Part shown: piece by piece, positions 53,652 through 63,531 of the stretch
Position numbering within the stretch: position 1 is the stretch's first letter
Layout of the letters: each line of letters opens with the position of its first letter
Translations under genes and position numbers: made by a program
Notes under the pieces: model-generated
Told to the model about the DNA's origin: nothing
Databases searched by the model: none
What the model saw: only the letters and a program-made list of their open reading frames with translations
From: UBA7430 sp002478765
GTDB lineage: Bacteria; Bacteroidota; Bacteroidia; Flavobacteriales; UBA7430
Assembly (NCBI GenBank): GCA_943789355.1
Contig: CALSTU010000004.1
Coordinates: 434,001 to 498,000, forward strand
DNA length: 64,000 nt
Reading direction: 5' to 3'

Positions 53652-54923
53652 TTATAAATCGAAACCTATATCCTTACGATAGTATTTTCCTTCGAATTTA
53701 ACTTTTTCTGCATTGGCAAATGAGTTCGATAGGGCCTCGTTCATAGTGTCTCCAAAAGAAGTAATAGCCATGACGCGACCGCCGTTAGTTTGTACTTCAT
53801 TACCAACTTGTTTGGTGCCAGCATGAAAAACAATGGAGTCTTTAATCGTCTCGATTCCCGTCATAACTTTGCCTTTTTCATAAGCCTCAGGGTAACCCCC
53901 TGATACCATCATGACTGTTGTCGCAAATCGAGGGTCTAACTCAAGTGTTTTTTCATTCAACGTACCATCTCCAACGGCTTTGAACAATTCCAATAAATCA
54001 GATTTAATACGAGGTAACACAGCTTCTGTCTCTGGGTCACCCATCCTAACGTTATATTCAATAACAATTGGTTCATTGTCTACATTGATTAACCCTATAA
54101 AGATGAATCCTTTGTACGGAAGTTTGTCTTTTTTGAGTCCTTCAACGGTTGGTTTTACGATACGTTCCTCAATTTTTTGCATCAGCACATCATCTGCAAA
54201 CGGAACCGGTGAAATAGCGCCCATACCTCCAGTGTTTAAGCCGGTATCTCCTTCACCAATACGCTTGTAGTCTTTGGCTGTAGGAAGAACCTTGTAGTTG
54301 CTTCCGTCGGTTAGAACAAAAACAGAAAGTTCAATTCCGTCTAAAAATTCTTCGATAACTACTTTGGTACTTGCTGCTCCAAATTTAGCTTCGGTAAGCA
54401 TTTCTTTCAATTCGGACTTTGCCTCTTTTAAAGAGTCTAAGATGAGGACACCTTTTCCAGCAGCCAGTCCATCCGCTTTGAGAACATAGGGAGCTTTTAG
54501 GGTCTCTAAAAAAGCATAACCCTCCTCTAAATTTTCAGAGGTAAAAGTCTGGTATGCAGCTGTTGGAATGTTGTGTCTGAATAAAAATTTCTTTGCAAAA
54601 TCTTTAGATCCCTCCAATTCGGCTCCAGCTTTTTGAGGACCAATAACGGGGATCTCCTTTAACTCGGCATCATCGAGAAAGAAATCGTGAATTCCTTTTA
54701 CTAAAGGATCTTCCGGGCCTACCACCACGAGATGAATCTCTTTCTCTAGACAAAGTGATTTTACAGCAGAAAAATCATCTGCTTTGATGTTGACATTTTC
54801 ACCCAAAGTACCAGTACCAGCATTGCCGGGAGCGATGTAAAGTTTTGTTAATAGTGGGCTCTGTGATAATTTCCAGGCGAAGGTATGTTCGCGACCCCCG
54901 GAACCTAATATGAGTACATTCAT
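53652..54923 (-). CDS. purD: Phosphoribosylamine-glycine ligase
   Basis: A 423-residue ATP-grasp enzyme, second step of purine synthesis. VLILGSGGREHTFAWKL at the N-terminus, YVLKADGLAAGKGV for ATP binding, and YNVRMGDPETEAVLPRI with metal-binding residues. It starts 1 nt after the carboxylase gene and belongs to the minus-strand run lepA-carboxylase-purD. Confidence 0.97.
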   Translation of the reverse strand: MNVLILGSGGREHTFAWKLSQSPLLTKLYIAPGNAGTGTLGENVNIKADDFSAVKSLCLEKEIHLVVVGPEDPLVKGIHDFFLDDAELKEIPVIGPQKAGAELEGSKDFAKKFLFRHNIPTAAYQTFTSENLEEGYAFLETLKAPYVLKADGLAAGKGVLILDSLKEAKSELKEMLTEAKFGAASTKVVIEEFLDGIELSVFVLTDGSNYKVLPTAKDYKRIGEGDTGLNTGGMGAISPVPFADDVLMQKIEERIVKPTVEGLKKDKLPYKGFIFIGLINVDNEPIVIEYNVRMGDPETEAVLPRIKSDLLELFKAVGDGTLNEKTLELDPRFATTVMMVSGGYPEAYEKGKVMTGIETIKDSIVFHAGTKQVGNEVQTNGGRVMAITSFGDTMNEALSNSFANAEKVKFEGKYYRKDIGFDL

Positions 54924-54924
54924 C

Positions 54925-56466
54925 TTATAGTGGGATATTTCCGTGTTTCTTTTTTGGTAGTTTGACTACTTTATTTTGGAGCATGGTAAATGCCTTTATC
55001 AATTTTTGACGCGTTTGTGAAGGTTCAATAACTTCGTCTATATAGCCTCGTGCAGCAGCATTATAAGGATTTGCAAACAAATCGGCATATTCTTGTTCTT
55101 TTTCTTTCCATTTGGCTTCCTGATTTTCAGCTTCCTTAATTTCTTTCTTGAAGATAATTTCAGCTGCTCCTTTAGCTCCCATTACGGCTATCTCAGCGGT
55201 TGGCCATGCATAATTCATGTCGGCCCCGATATGCTTGGAGTTCATGACATCGTATGCGCCTCCGTAAGCTTTTCTCGTGATGATTGTAATGCGGGGTACA
55301 GTGGCTTCAGCGAAGGCATATAAAAGTTTCGCCCCATGTGTAATGATTCCATTCCATTCTTGGTCTGTACCTGGTAAGAATCCTGGCACATCTTCCAAGA
55401 CCAGTAAGGGTATGTTAAAACAGTCACAGAATCGCACAAAACGAGCTCCTTTTTTTGAGGCTTCAATATTTAGAACCCCTGCTAAGAAGGCAGGTTGATT
55501 TGCGACCAACCCAATGGACCTTCCTCCAATACGAGCAAAGCCGCAAACGATATTTTCTGCGTAATTTTTGTGTACCTCAAAGAAAGAGTCTTCATCTACA
55601 ACACCCTTTATAATGGCCTTGATATCATAAGGTTGGTTTGGGTTTTCAGGAATGGCATTGTTTAATAGTTCTCTATTTTCATTGGTAGATGTGTATGCCT
55701 GTTTTGGAGCTTCTTCTTCACAGTTTTGAGGAATGTAGGAAAGCAGCTTTTTGAGATTGTCAATCAACACGACTTCGTTTGCGCATGAGAAATGTGCAAC
55801 ACCTGATTTTGAGGAATGTGTTGAAGCTCCCCCCAATTCTTCAGAGCTAACCTCCTCATGGGTAACTGTTTTTACGACGTTCGGGCCGGTAACAAACATG
55901 TATGAGGTATCTTCCACCATCATGATAAAGTCTGTTAGAGCGGGAGAGTATACGGCACCTCCTGCACAAGGGCCCATGATGGCAGACAGCTGAGGAATAA
56001 CTCCGGATGCAAGTGTGTTTTTGTAGAAGATATCTGCATAACCTCCTAAGGAAACAACTCCTTCTTGTATACGAGCGCCCCCTGAATCATTTAAGCTAAT
56101 GATGGGCGCCCCATTTTTCATGGCAAGATCCATAATTTTGCAAATCTTTTCTGCGTGCGCTTCGGCTAGTGACCCACCCATAACGGTAAAGTCTTGTGCA
56201 TAGACATAAGTCAAACGATTGTTCACCGTGCCGTATCCAGTTACAACGCCATCTCCTAAGTATTTTTGCTTATCGAGTTCAAAATTTGTTGATCGATGCG
56301 TAACGAGCATTCCAATTTCCTCGAAAGATCCCTCGTCGAGAAGAAAGTGTAAGCGCTCTCGAGCTGTTAGCTTTCCTTTGTTGTGTTGTGCATCAATTCT
56401 TTGATCTCCTCCTCCTTTGTGAGCTTCTTTTATCTTAGCATTAAGTGCTTTTATTTTATTTTTCAT
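54925..56466 (-). CDS. Acyl-CoA carboxylase, carboxyltransferase (beta) subunit
   Basis: A 513-residue carboxyltransferase of the propionyl-CoA carboxylase/methylmalonyl-CoA decarboxylase family. RIDAQHNKGKLTARERLHFLL, DSGGARIQEGVVSLGGYADIF, MGPCAGGAVYSPALTDF and GFLPGTDQEWNGIITHGAKLLYA are visible. It moves carboxyl from biotin to an acyl-CoA, probably propionyl-CoA. The biotin carboxylase partner is not in this window. It lies 9 nt after lepA. Confidence 0.93.
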   Translation of the reverse strand: MKNKIKALNAKIKEAHKGGGDQRIDAQHNKGKLTARERLHFLLDEGSFEEIGMLVTHRSTNFELDKQKYLGDGVVTGYGTVNNRLTYVYAQDFTVMGGSLAEAHAEKICKIMDLAMKNGAPIISLNDSGGARIQEGVVSLGGYADIFYKNTLASGVIPQLSAIMGPCAGGAVYSPALTDFIMMVEDTSYMFVTGPNVVKTVTHEEVSSEELGGASTHSSKSGVAHFSCANEVVLIDNLKKLLSYIPQNCEEEAPKQAYTSTNENRELLNNAIPENPNQPYDIKAIIKGVVDEDSFFEVHKNYAENIVCGFARIGGRSIGLVANQPAFLAGVLNIEASKKGARFVRFCDCFNIPLLVLEDVPGFLPGTDQEWNGIITHGAKLLYAFAEATVPRITIITRKAYGGAYDVMNSKHIGADMNYAWPTAEIAVMGAKGAAEIIFKKEIKEAENQEAKWKEKEQEYADLFANPYNAAARGYIDEVIEPSQTRQKLIKAFTMLQNKVVKLPKKKHGNIPL

Positions 56467-56475
56467 TACGCAGTA

Positions 56476-58269
56476 TTAATCGAGTTTAAGAACGGCCATA
56501 AATGCAGATTGTGGGATTTCCACATTACCTACTTGACGCATTCTCTTTTTACCTTTTTTCTGCTTTTCTAATAACTTTCTTTTACGTGAGATATCTCCCC
56601 CATAACATTTAGCGGTTACATCTTTTCGGAGAGCTTTTACGGTTTCACGAGAAATAATTTTAGCTCCAATAGCTGCTTGAATTGCAATGTCAAATTGCTG
56701 TCTTGGAATGAGCTCTCTTAGTTTTACGCATATTTTTTTACCAATGTTATGAGCATTATCTCTGTGAATAAGAGCAGAGAGTGCGTCTACCTGATCACCG
56801 TTTAATAGAATGTCCATTTTCACCAGATTAGACTGCTGATAACCGATGGGTTGATAATCAAAAGAAGCATATCCTCGGGAGATGGTTTTTAGTCGGTCGT
56901 AGAAGTCGAATACAATTTCAGCTAGCGGTAATTCAAAACTTAATTCTACACGGTCTGTAGAAAGATAAACTTGATTTTTAAGCACCCCACGTTTTTCGAT
57001 ACACAATGTAATGATCGCTCCAATATACTCCGATTTGGTAATGATTTGAGAAGTAATATAGGGTTCTTCAACTTTTTCAATGACGGAAGGATCGGGTAAG
57101 TCTGATGGGTTATTTACCAACAGTTTTTCATCATTTTTAGAGTAAGAATAATACGATACGTTGGGTACCGTGGTAATAACAGTCATGTCAAACTCTCTTT
57201 CTAGACGTTCTTGAATGATTTCCATGTGAAGCATTCCTAGAAACCCACATCGAAAGCCAAATCCTAAAGCCGCTGATGACTCAGGTTCAAAAGTAAGCGA
57301 GGCATCGTTTAATTGTAATTTCTCCATTGAGTTTCGAAGCTCTTCGTAATCCTCCGTATCTACAGGGTAAATTCCTGCAAAAACCATGGGCTTTACGTCT
57401 TCAAAACCTTCAATTGGCTTATCGCAAGCCCTCTCTGTGTGAGTGATGGTATCTCCAACCTTAACTTCGTTAGCGACTTTGATTCCTGAAATGATGTAAC
57501 CTACATCACCCGCTTTTATTTCTTTACGAGGCTCTTGGTCGAGCTTTAGTGACCCAATTTCATCGGCAAAATATTCCTTGCCGGTGGCAAAGAATTTTAC
57601 TTTATCTCCTTTGCGAATGGTTCCATTAACGATTTTGAAATAGGCTTCAATACCCCTGAATGGGTTAAACACAGAGTCGAAAATTAGGGCTTGTAGAGGT
57701 TCTTTATCATCTCCTTCTGGCGACGGTACTCGCTCAACAATAGCTTCCAGAATTTCTTGAATTCCAACGCCCGTTTTGGCACTGGCTGGAATGATTTCTT
57801 TAGCATCACATCCAATCAAATCAATTATTTGATCTTTCACCTCTTCTGGATTCGCACTAGGTAGATCAATCTTGTTGAGGACAGGGATAATTTCTAAATC
57901 GTTTTCTAGAGCCAAATACAAATTTGAAATGGTTTGGGCCTGAATCCCTTGAGCTGCATCAACAATCAGTAATGCTCCTTCGCAGGCAGCAATTGATCGA
58001 GAAACTTCATAAGAGAAATCTACGTGACCTGGCGTGTCAATAAGGTTAAGTCTGTAGGTTGTTTCTTTGTAGAGAAACTCCATCTGAATGGCATGGCTCT
58101 TGATTGTTATACCACGTTCCCGCTCGAGGTCCATGTTATCCAGGAGTTGGTTCTGAGATTCTCGTTCAGTTACCGTTTGGGTGTGTTCCAAAAGTCGGTC
58201 GGCCAATGTGCTTTTGCCATGGTCGATGTGTGCAATGATGCAAAAGTTGCGGATGTTTTCTTGTTTCAT
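56476..58269 (-). CDS. lepA: Elongation factor 4 (LepA)
   Basis: A 597-residue translational GTPase that acts on stalled or back-translocating ribosomes. G motifs: AHIDHGKSTLADRL, DTPGHVDF, NKIDLPSA; domains II, III, V and the LepA-specific C-terminus (VKALRKDVTAKCYGGDISRK) are complete. First gene of lepA-carboxylase-purD. Confidence 0.97.
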   Translation of the reverse strand: MKQENIRNFCIIAHIDHGKSTLADRLLEHTQTVTERESQNQLLDNMDLERERGITIKSHAIQMEFLYKETTYRLNLIDTPGHVDFSYEVSRSIAACEGALLIVDAAQGIQAQTISNLYLALENDLEIIPVLNKIDLPSANPEEVKDQIIDLIGCDAKEIIPASAKTGVGIQEILEAIVERVPSPEGDDKEPLQALIFDSVFNPFRGIEAYFKIVNGTIRKGDKVKFFATGKEYFADEIGSLKLDQEPRKEIKAGDVGYIISGIKVANEVKVGDTITHTERACDKPIEGFEDVKPMVFAGIYPVDTEDYEELRNSMEKLQLNDASLTFEPESSAALGFGFRCGFLGMLHMEIIQERLEREFDMTVITTVPNVSYYSYSKNDEKLLVNNPSDLPDPSVIEKVEEPYITSQIITKSEYIGAIITLCIEKRGVLKNQVYLSTDRVELSFELPLAEIVFDFYDRLKTISRGYASFDYQPIGYQQSNLVKMDILLNGDQVDALSALIHRDNAHNIGKKICVKLRELIPRQQFDIAIQAAIGAKIISRETVKALRKDVTAKCYGGDISRKRKLLEKQKKGKKRMRQVGNVEIPQSAFMAVLKLD

Positions 58270-58273
58270 TACT

Positions 58274-58282
58274 GCAAAACTA
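58274..58282 (-). promoter_or_regulatory. -7 box of lepA, nearly touching the start codon
   Basis: TAGTTTTGC on the minus strand matches TAnnTTTG and ends four bases before the lepA ATG at 58269, so the message may be leaderless. No clear -33 element. Confidence 0.55.
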
Positions 58283-58305
58283 AGCTATTTGGTGCAAATA
58301 CTAAA

Positions 58306-58336
58306 TTGCTACAGCGGTTAAAAAAAGTTATATTTG
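58306..58336 (+). promoter_or_regulatory. Promoter of the T9SS type B secreted protein
   Basis: TATATTTG at 58329-58336 with TTG at 58306-58308, 20 nt upstream; predicted leader about 60 nt. Confidence 0.65.
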
Positions 58337-58401
58337 TCGTTTTGTCAAGCAAAATAAACTTTACGATTATTACTCAAACAAGTGAGTATCGGTCTTACAA
58401 T

Positions 58402-60423
58402 ATGAAAAATTTACTCTTTATTTTTTGTGCATTAATTGCATGTCACATCTTAGCCCAAGAGAGCAACGATTGTCAGTATTCTGTGGGAATAGAGTCCAGC
58501 GATTGGATTAATCCTCTCAGAGAATTAGATGCTTGTAATGATTTTGATTTGCGGGCTGTAAGCAATGATCCAGAAAGTGATTCATCTTTTGAATGGAGCT
58601 ATGTTAACAGTTCATCTTCGGATCCTATTGTGATATCTGACCAACGAGATTTTACGTATGAATTTTCTCAGTTAGGTGTGTATCCATTGCGTCTTCGCGC
58701 TGTCGATAAGAACGGATGTGTTGCCTACGATTCTCTTACTGTTATTTATGATAATCCTGGTGTGGCCACCTCTAATTTTTATTACAACCTGGGGACGGAA
58801 CTTCTCCCAGACACCCATAAAATTTGTTCCTTAGACTCCCTAGTAATTTCTCCTCAGATTATAGACGCGGGTACTGCAACAAATTTTTTTAAACCCGTTT
58901 CATGGGATGATGTGCTGGGGAGTGTAGACTTTATTGATGGAATTTTCTTGCCGGACGGTGAGGGGGTTTCTTATGAAACAGAATTTGAAATTACAGGATT
59001 TGATCCTGCAACCACAATTTCTTTAGCCGATTCCATTGAGGTGTGTGTCAATATTGAGCATTCCTGGTTGGGGGACTTAGAAATGTATCTGATATCTCCT
59101 GACAATAAGGAGGTACAACTGTTTGAGGATATAGGAGAAAATGACGAATATTTTTTGGGCCTTCCCATCGATAATGATCATCATCTTGACCGTGAATTAA
59201 TTGTTGCAGGGGAATGCTGGGAGTACTGTTGGTCTTTAGATCCCGAATTTGAGGTTATAACCAATGAATTGGACAACACCGTCGGGAAATCATTGATTTC
59301 TGGCACGTATGACCCTTCTGGTAATTTACTAGACTTTGTTGGGTCGCCTGTTAATGGAGTTTGGGCTCTGAGAATCACCGATAACTTGGCAAAGGATAAT
59401 GGCTTTATTTGCGGATGGAAGTTGTCTATTAATGTTGGGGATGGTAATGATTTTCTCAATCCTAAGGTTTTGGAATATCGTTGGGACTGTCCTGAAGATC
59501 CTGAGTCCATTTTACGTGTGGATTCCACACAATTGGTCGTGCAACCTTCGATTTCAGGTGTACACACTTATGTAATGACGGTCACGGATAATTACGGTTG
59601 TGATTACCAAAACCAATTTGAACTTGATGTATACGAGGCCCCGAAAGTTTCAAAACTGGGAGGAGATTTGATTTGTGATAAGGATGTTAATTTATTCGGA
59701 GAACGGTACATAGATCAAAATTCTGTTTTGTGGGAGGTAATTTCGGATCAAGGTACATCTCAATATGATTTTTTCCCAAGCTCTAATTGGCGAACACCAA
59801 AATTTACGGCTACTGATTTTGAAACCTATCAGTTGAAATTTACCGATCAGGTGTGTGAAACCTCAGATACTCTAGAGCTTAATTTTGAGCAAAAACTTCC
59901 TGTAGTGACCTATGAGCCTTTGGTTCGTGACGAAAGGGTCAGCACCGTAAAGGTAGCGTCGTGGGGTATCGAAGATCAATGGGACTTTATTGCAGGACCA
60001 GTTGTGGCTGATTTCTCTGAACAAACAGCACTAGAAACGGAAGTTTCAGTGTCGGAATACGGGGATTATACGCTTTCGTATTCTGGCTGTGATACCACGG
60101 TAGCTTTTAATATTCTTTTCATGGAAGATTTGGAAGTTTCAAATGTAATTAGCCCCAATGGCGACGGTATTAATGATGCATTTGAAATAAAAGATCTTAC
60201 GGAAGAATTTTACTCTTACAGTAACATGAGCATATTCAACCGATGGGGCGATGAGGTGTACCGAAATGGCGCCTACGGCCTTGATGGCAATTGGTGGAAC
60301 GGTGAGTCCACGCATCAAAACGATGTGCTTTCAAGAGGGGCTTATTTTTATGTTCTTAAGGTAGGCAATAAGGTAACCAAGAACGAAGAGATTTATCGAG
60401 GGACGATTCAGTTGTATCGATGA
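58402..60423 (+). CDS. Secreted protein with P-domain-like region and T9SS type B (gliding-associated) sorting domain
   Basis: A 673-residue protein from ATG 58402, where a signal peptide begins (MKNLLFIFCALIACHILAQE). The frame is open upstream into lepA antisense, but the signal peptide and promoter fix this start. Order: PKD-like region (~45-110), a proprotein convertase P-domain-like segment (~190-350: VCVNIEHSWLGDLEMYLISP, SGTYDPSGNLLDFVG, GVWALRITDNLAKDNGFICGW), further beta-rich repeats, and a C-terminal gliding motility-associated domain (~585-673: NVISPNGDGINDAFEI, FNRWGDEVY, RGAYFYVLK). The substrate or partner is unknown. Confidence 0.88.
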   Translation: MKNLLFIFCALIACHILAQESNDCQYSVGIESSDWINPLRELDACNDFDLRAVSNDPESDSSFEWSYVNSSSSDPIVISDQRDFTYEFSQLGVYPLRLRAVDKNGCVAYDSLTVIYDNPGVATSNFYYNLGTELLPDTHKICSLDSLVISPQIIDAGTATNFFKPVSWDDVLGSVDFIDGIFLPDGEGVSYETEFEITGFDPATTISLADSIEVCVNIEHSWLGDLEMYLISPDNKEVQLFEDIGENDEYFLGLPIDNDHHLDRELIVAGECWEYCWSLDPEFEVITNELDNTVGKSLISGTYDPSGNLLDFVGSPVNGVWALRITDNLAKDNGFICGWKLSINVGDGNDFLNPKVLEYRWDCPEDPESILRVDSTQLVVQPSISGVHTYVMTVTDNYGCDYQNQFELDVYEAPKVSKLGGDLICDKDVNLFGERYIDQNSVLWEVISDQGTSQYDFFPSSNWRTPKFTATDFETYQLKFTDQVCETSDTLELNFEQKLPVVTYEPLVRDERVSTVKVASWGIEDQWDFIAGPVVADFSEQTALETEVSVSEYGDYTLSYSGCDTTVAFNILFMEDLEVSNVISPNGDGINDAFEIKDLTEEFYSYSNMSIFNRWGDEVYRNGAYGLDGNWWNGESTHQNDVLSRGAYFYVLKVGNKVTKNEEIYRGTIQLYR

Positions 60424-60424
60424 T

Positions 60425-61705
60425 TTAGCCCGCCTTTTGTTCTGATAAATCGATTAGTTTTTTTCGAATAACGTCATAAACTTTTTTCAATTCTTCAGCA
60501 GTGATGCAGTATGGAGGTAATACGTAAATGACATTTCCTAAGGGCCTTAGCAAAACCCCCTCATTCAAGAAGTCTTTGTAAAGTTTTTGGCGCATGGTGC
60601 TTGCATACCCTGATGAATCTGCTTTTAATTCGATGGCCAAGACGGTTCCTGTAAATCGAATATCGTTTATGATGTCAAAAGATTTTAGACTTTCTGCAAA
60701 CTCCTCATGATTGAGGCTTATTCTTTTGATGGCTTCTTGACATTCTTTTTTTTCTAGTAATTCTAAACTAGCAAGAGCTGCTACACAGCCTATTGGGTTT
60801 CCCGTAAAAGAATGCCCATGTAAAAAGGCTTTTTGAATGTCGTCGCCCAGGAAGGCATCGTAAATAGCCTGCGAACAACTTGTTAAGGAAATCGGTAATG
60901 TTCCACCGGACAAACCTTTGGACATGCATATGAAGTCGGGCTTTGCTTCTATTTGGTTTACGGCAAATGTGGTGCCCGTTCTCCCAAACCCTGTCATTAC
61001 TTCATCCGCAATACACAGGATGCCAGAATCGTTACATATTTGCAATAGTTTATTGAGTGTTTCAGGCTTGTACATTCGCATACCTGCTGCTCCTTGGATT
61101 AGAGGCTCAAAAATAAAAGCTGCGACATCGCCTTTTGCAATCTCAGACCTTAGGGATTTGATGGCAGCTTTTTCGTCCTTCGGGAAAGGAATGTGTGTAC
61201 TTTCAAAAAGTAAGTCTGTGAATGGAGCCGAGAAAATACTTCTAGCTCCAGCCGACATGGCACCAAAAGTTTCCCCATGGTATGCTCCATCTAAAGCGAT
61301 GAATCGTGTTTTATTTTCCCCCTTATTTCTCCAATACTGCACACTCATTTTTAAAGCAATCTCAACAGCAGAGGAGCCGTCTCCAGAAAAGAAAAATTTT
61401 GCTTGATTGCTGGGTAAATGGTGTGAAAGTTTTTCGCAGAGACTAACGGCGGGTTGATGCGTAAATCCTGCAAATACTACGTGTTCAAGTTCTTGCATTT
61501 GCTCGAACACCTTTTTTGCAATATATGGATGGCTGTGTCCATGAAGATTTACCCACCATGAGGATATGGCGTCAATGTAACTGTTACCCGAATCGTCGAT
61601 GAGTAACGAGCCTAACCCTTTTACGATGGGAAGTGCAGGTTCAGCCGTCTTCATTTGAGTGAAAGGGTGCCAAATGTATTTTTGATCTTTTTTTACCAGA
61701 CTCAT
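60425..61705 (-). CDS. bioA: Adenosylmethionine-8-amino-7-oxononanoate aminotransferase
   Basis: A 426-residue class III aminotransferase of biotin synthesis: KAPA to DAPA using S-adenosylmethionine. Signatures: DQKYIWHPFTQMKTAEP at the N-terminus, DAISSWWVNLHGHSHP, IADEVMTGFGRTG and the PLP Lys in CMSKGLSGGTLPIS. Last gene of bioF-bioD-bioA, 24 nt after bioD; it ends one base after the convergent gene. Confidence 0.96.
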   Translation of the reverse strand: MSLVKKDQKYIWHPFTQMKTAEPALPIVKGLGSLLIDDSGNSYIDAISSWWVNLHGHSHPYIAKKVFEQMQELEHVVFAGFTHQPAVSLCEKLSHHLPSNQAKFFFSGDGSSAVEIALKMSVQYWRNKGENKTRFIALDGAYHGETFGAMSAGARSIFSAPFTDLLFESTHIPFPKDEKAAIKSLRSEIAKGDVAAFIFEPLIQGAAGMRMYKPETLNKLLQICNDSGILCIADEVMTGFGRTGTTFAVNQIEAKPDFICMSKGLSGGTLPISLTSCSQAIYDAFLGDDIQKAFLHGHSFTGNPIGCVAALASLELLEKKECQEAIKRISLNHEEFAESLKSFDIINDIRFTGTVLAIELKADSSGYASTMRQKLYKDFLNEGVLLRPLGNVIYVLPPYCITAEELKKVYDVIRKKLIDLSEQKAG

Positions 61706-61729
61706 CTTATAGGTTCGTTGTAATAAATA

Positions 61730-62347
61730 CTAAATTAAGTTGTTCTTCAATTCTTCTGCTACTGAATGAATGCGACTTTTGTTTACGACGTCGAGCTCAT
61801 CAATCCTTCCTAATACTTTAACATCACTCATTTTACTAATGATTGTTTCGGTGTCTTTGTTTTCATTGCCATTAAATAAAATTCCTTTAATGGATATGTT
61901 TCGTTGTTTCAGAACATCAATACTCATGAGAGTATGATTGATACTTCCCAAGTAATGACGGGAGACTAAAATGACCTCAACATCTAGCGTTTCGATTAGG
62001 TCAAGAATGGTGTCCTTGCTATTAAGAGGCACCAGTAGTCCTCCTGCACCTTCAATGATGAGGTGGTTGTTTGTTTTAGGTGCCTTTATTAATGAGAGGT
62101 CAATTTCAATACCGTCTCGTTCCGCTGCTGCATGTGGAGACATGGGCTGGTTTAAGCGATATGATTCAGGGTGAAATACGGATGTATTGTTGTCGACTAA
62201 GCCCTTTACCGTTAGTTGGTCGCTGTTGTTTAGCTCTCCTGCTTGAACCGGTTTCCAGTAGTCTGCAGCTAAAGCCTGTGTAAGAATTGCTGAAGCAACT
62301 GTTTTTCCAACTTCAGTACCAATGCCTGTTACAAAATATCGCTTCAT
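61730..62347 (-). CDS. bioD: Dethiobiotin synthase
   Basis: A 205-residue enzyme starting MKRYFVTGIGTEVGKT at ATG 62347; upstream in-frame starts fall inside bioF and are not homologous. The P-loop GTEVGKT, KPVQAGE and IEGAGGLLVPL are the family motifs. It closes the ureido ring of dethiobiotin with CO2 and ATP. Its ATG overlaps the bioF stop (ATGA). Confidence 0.95.
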   Translation of the reverse strand: MKRYFVTGIGTEVGKTVASAILTQALAADYWKPVQAGELNNSDQLTVKGLVDNNTSVFHPESYRLNQPMSPHAAAERDGIEIDLSLIKAPKTNNHLIIEGAGGLLVPLNSKDTILDLIETLDVEVILVSRHYLGSINHTLMSIDVLKQRNISIKGILFNGNENKDTETIISKMSDVKVLGRIDELDVVNKSRIHSVAEELKNNLI

Positions 62348-63450
62348 GGTATTAATTTTTCTAAGCACTTCACACATGTTTTTATTTCTTCCTCCGTATT
62401 GAAACTGTGGATGCATATTCGAATTCTTTCAGCCTCTTGTTGAACGGTAGGGTGGAGTATAGCTCTAATGTCCAAACGTTTATTTTGTAATTCGGTTTCA
62501 ACTCTTCTTACGTTTTCATTACCCGGGACTAAAATACATTGAATAGGACTTGAGCTCGGGATTAATTTCGCTTTTAGCTTTTTTGAAAGTAAAGATTGAA
62601 ACAAACGGATGTTGTGATGAAGTTTATTTATGACTTCGTCTGCATCAATGAGTCTTTCATAGGCACATTCAATGGTATTTAAGTTGTGTTCTGAGAGCGC
62701 TGTGGTGTAGATGAAAGAACGTGCAAAGTTGATTAAATATGTTCGAAACTCATTGGAGCCAAGAACAATGGCTCCATGAGAGCCCATCGCTTTCCCAAAA
62801 GTGTGAATCCGAGCAAAGATCCTTGATTCGACCCCAAGAGTTTGCGCCAATCCTAATCCATGTTTTCCGACGACACCTGTCGCATGAGCTTCGTCAAGAA
62901 TAACACTCGCTTCGAACTTCTCACACAATTCAATAATTTTTTTCAAGGGAGCTTCATCTCCATCCATAGAGTAAACAGATTCAATGGCCACTAAGACATG
63001 TCCTTCGGCTCTTTGGAGTTTCTTTTCTAAAGAAGAAACATCGTTGTGTTGAAAAGAAAAAGATCGAGCGTTAGAGAGGCGAATGCCATCCCTTATGCTG
63101 GCATGGATGTATTGATCGTAAATAATGGTATCACCTTTGTCTGCGATACAAGAAAACAGCCCAATATTTGCATCATAACCAGAATTGAAAATTAAGCCAG
63201 CTTCCGCATGGTGTAATTTGGCAATTTTTTGTTCTAAAATTTCAAATTGAGATGAGTTGCCGCTGATTAAACGGGAACCGGTAGCTCCATGATGAGCCAA
63301 CTTGTTTACAGAGGGTATTTTTGCAAAACCCAAATAGTCATTCGAACAAAAGTCAATTAAGTCATTGTTTACCTTCAGAGATCGCAAACTGTTTTGCTCC
63401 TCACGAAGAGATAACTTTTTTAGGATTTTATCTTTTATGTTGCGTTTCAT
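62344..63450 (-). CDS. bioF: 8-amino-7-oxononanoate synthase
   Basis: A 368-residue PLP enzyme that condenses pimeloyl thioester and alanine. GATGSRLISGNSSQFEILE, ESVYSMDGDEAPL, LDEAHATGVVGKHG and the PLP Lys in ARIHTFGKAMGSHGA are diagnostic. First gene of the biotin operon; bioB and the pimeloyl genes are not in the window. Confidence 0.95.
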   Translation of the reverse strand: MKRNIKDKILKKLSLREEQNSLRSLKVNNDLIDFCSNDYLGFAKIPSVNKLAHHGATGSRLISGNSSQFEILEQKIAKLHHAEAGLIFNSGYDANIGLFSCIADKGDTIIYDQYIHASIRDGIRLSNARSFSFQHNDVSSLEKKLQRAEGHVLVAIESVYSMDGDEAPLKKIIELCEKFEASVILDEAHATGVVGKHGLGLAQTLGVESRIFARIHTFGKAMGSHGAIVLGSNEFRTYLINFARSFIYTTALSEHNLNTIECAYERLIDADEVINKLHHNIRLFQSLLSKKLKAKLIPSSSPIQCILVPGNENVRRVETELQNKRLDIRAILHPTVQQEAERIRICIHSFNTEEEIKTCVKCLEKLIP

Positions 63451-63456
63451 GATGTT

Positions 63457-63465
63457 GCAAAGATA
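63457..63465 (-). promoter_or_regulatory. -7 box of the bio operon
   Basis: TATCTTTGC on the minus strand matches TAnnTTTG and ends six bases before the bioF ATG at 63450. No BirA-like operator palindrome was recognised. Confidence 0.55.
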
Positions 63466-63478
63466 GAAATCTTGTAGA

Positions 63479-63512
63479 TAAAAAAAGGGGCTTGAAGAAG
63501 CCCCTTTTTTTT
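63479..63512 (-). terminator. Terminator after atpC
   Basis: AAGGGGCTT / AAGCCCCTT stem with a GAAG-type loop, A run before and T run after. It separates the ATP synthase genes from the bio operon. Confidence 0.9.
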
Positions 63513-63531
63513 GTGATTACATCCAAATGAT

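Noticed and set aside
58024..58401. In-frame extension of the type B secreted protein into the lepA region
   Set aside because: It is antisense to conserved lepA sequence; the signal peptide and a good promoter place the start at 58402.
61730..62416. Longer bioD start at 62416
   Set aside because: The extra residues lie inside bioF and are not homologous; ATG 62347 gives the standard N-terminus and an ATGA overlap.
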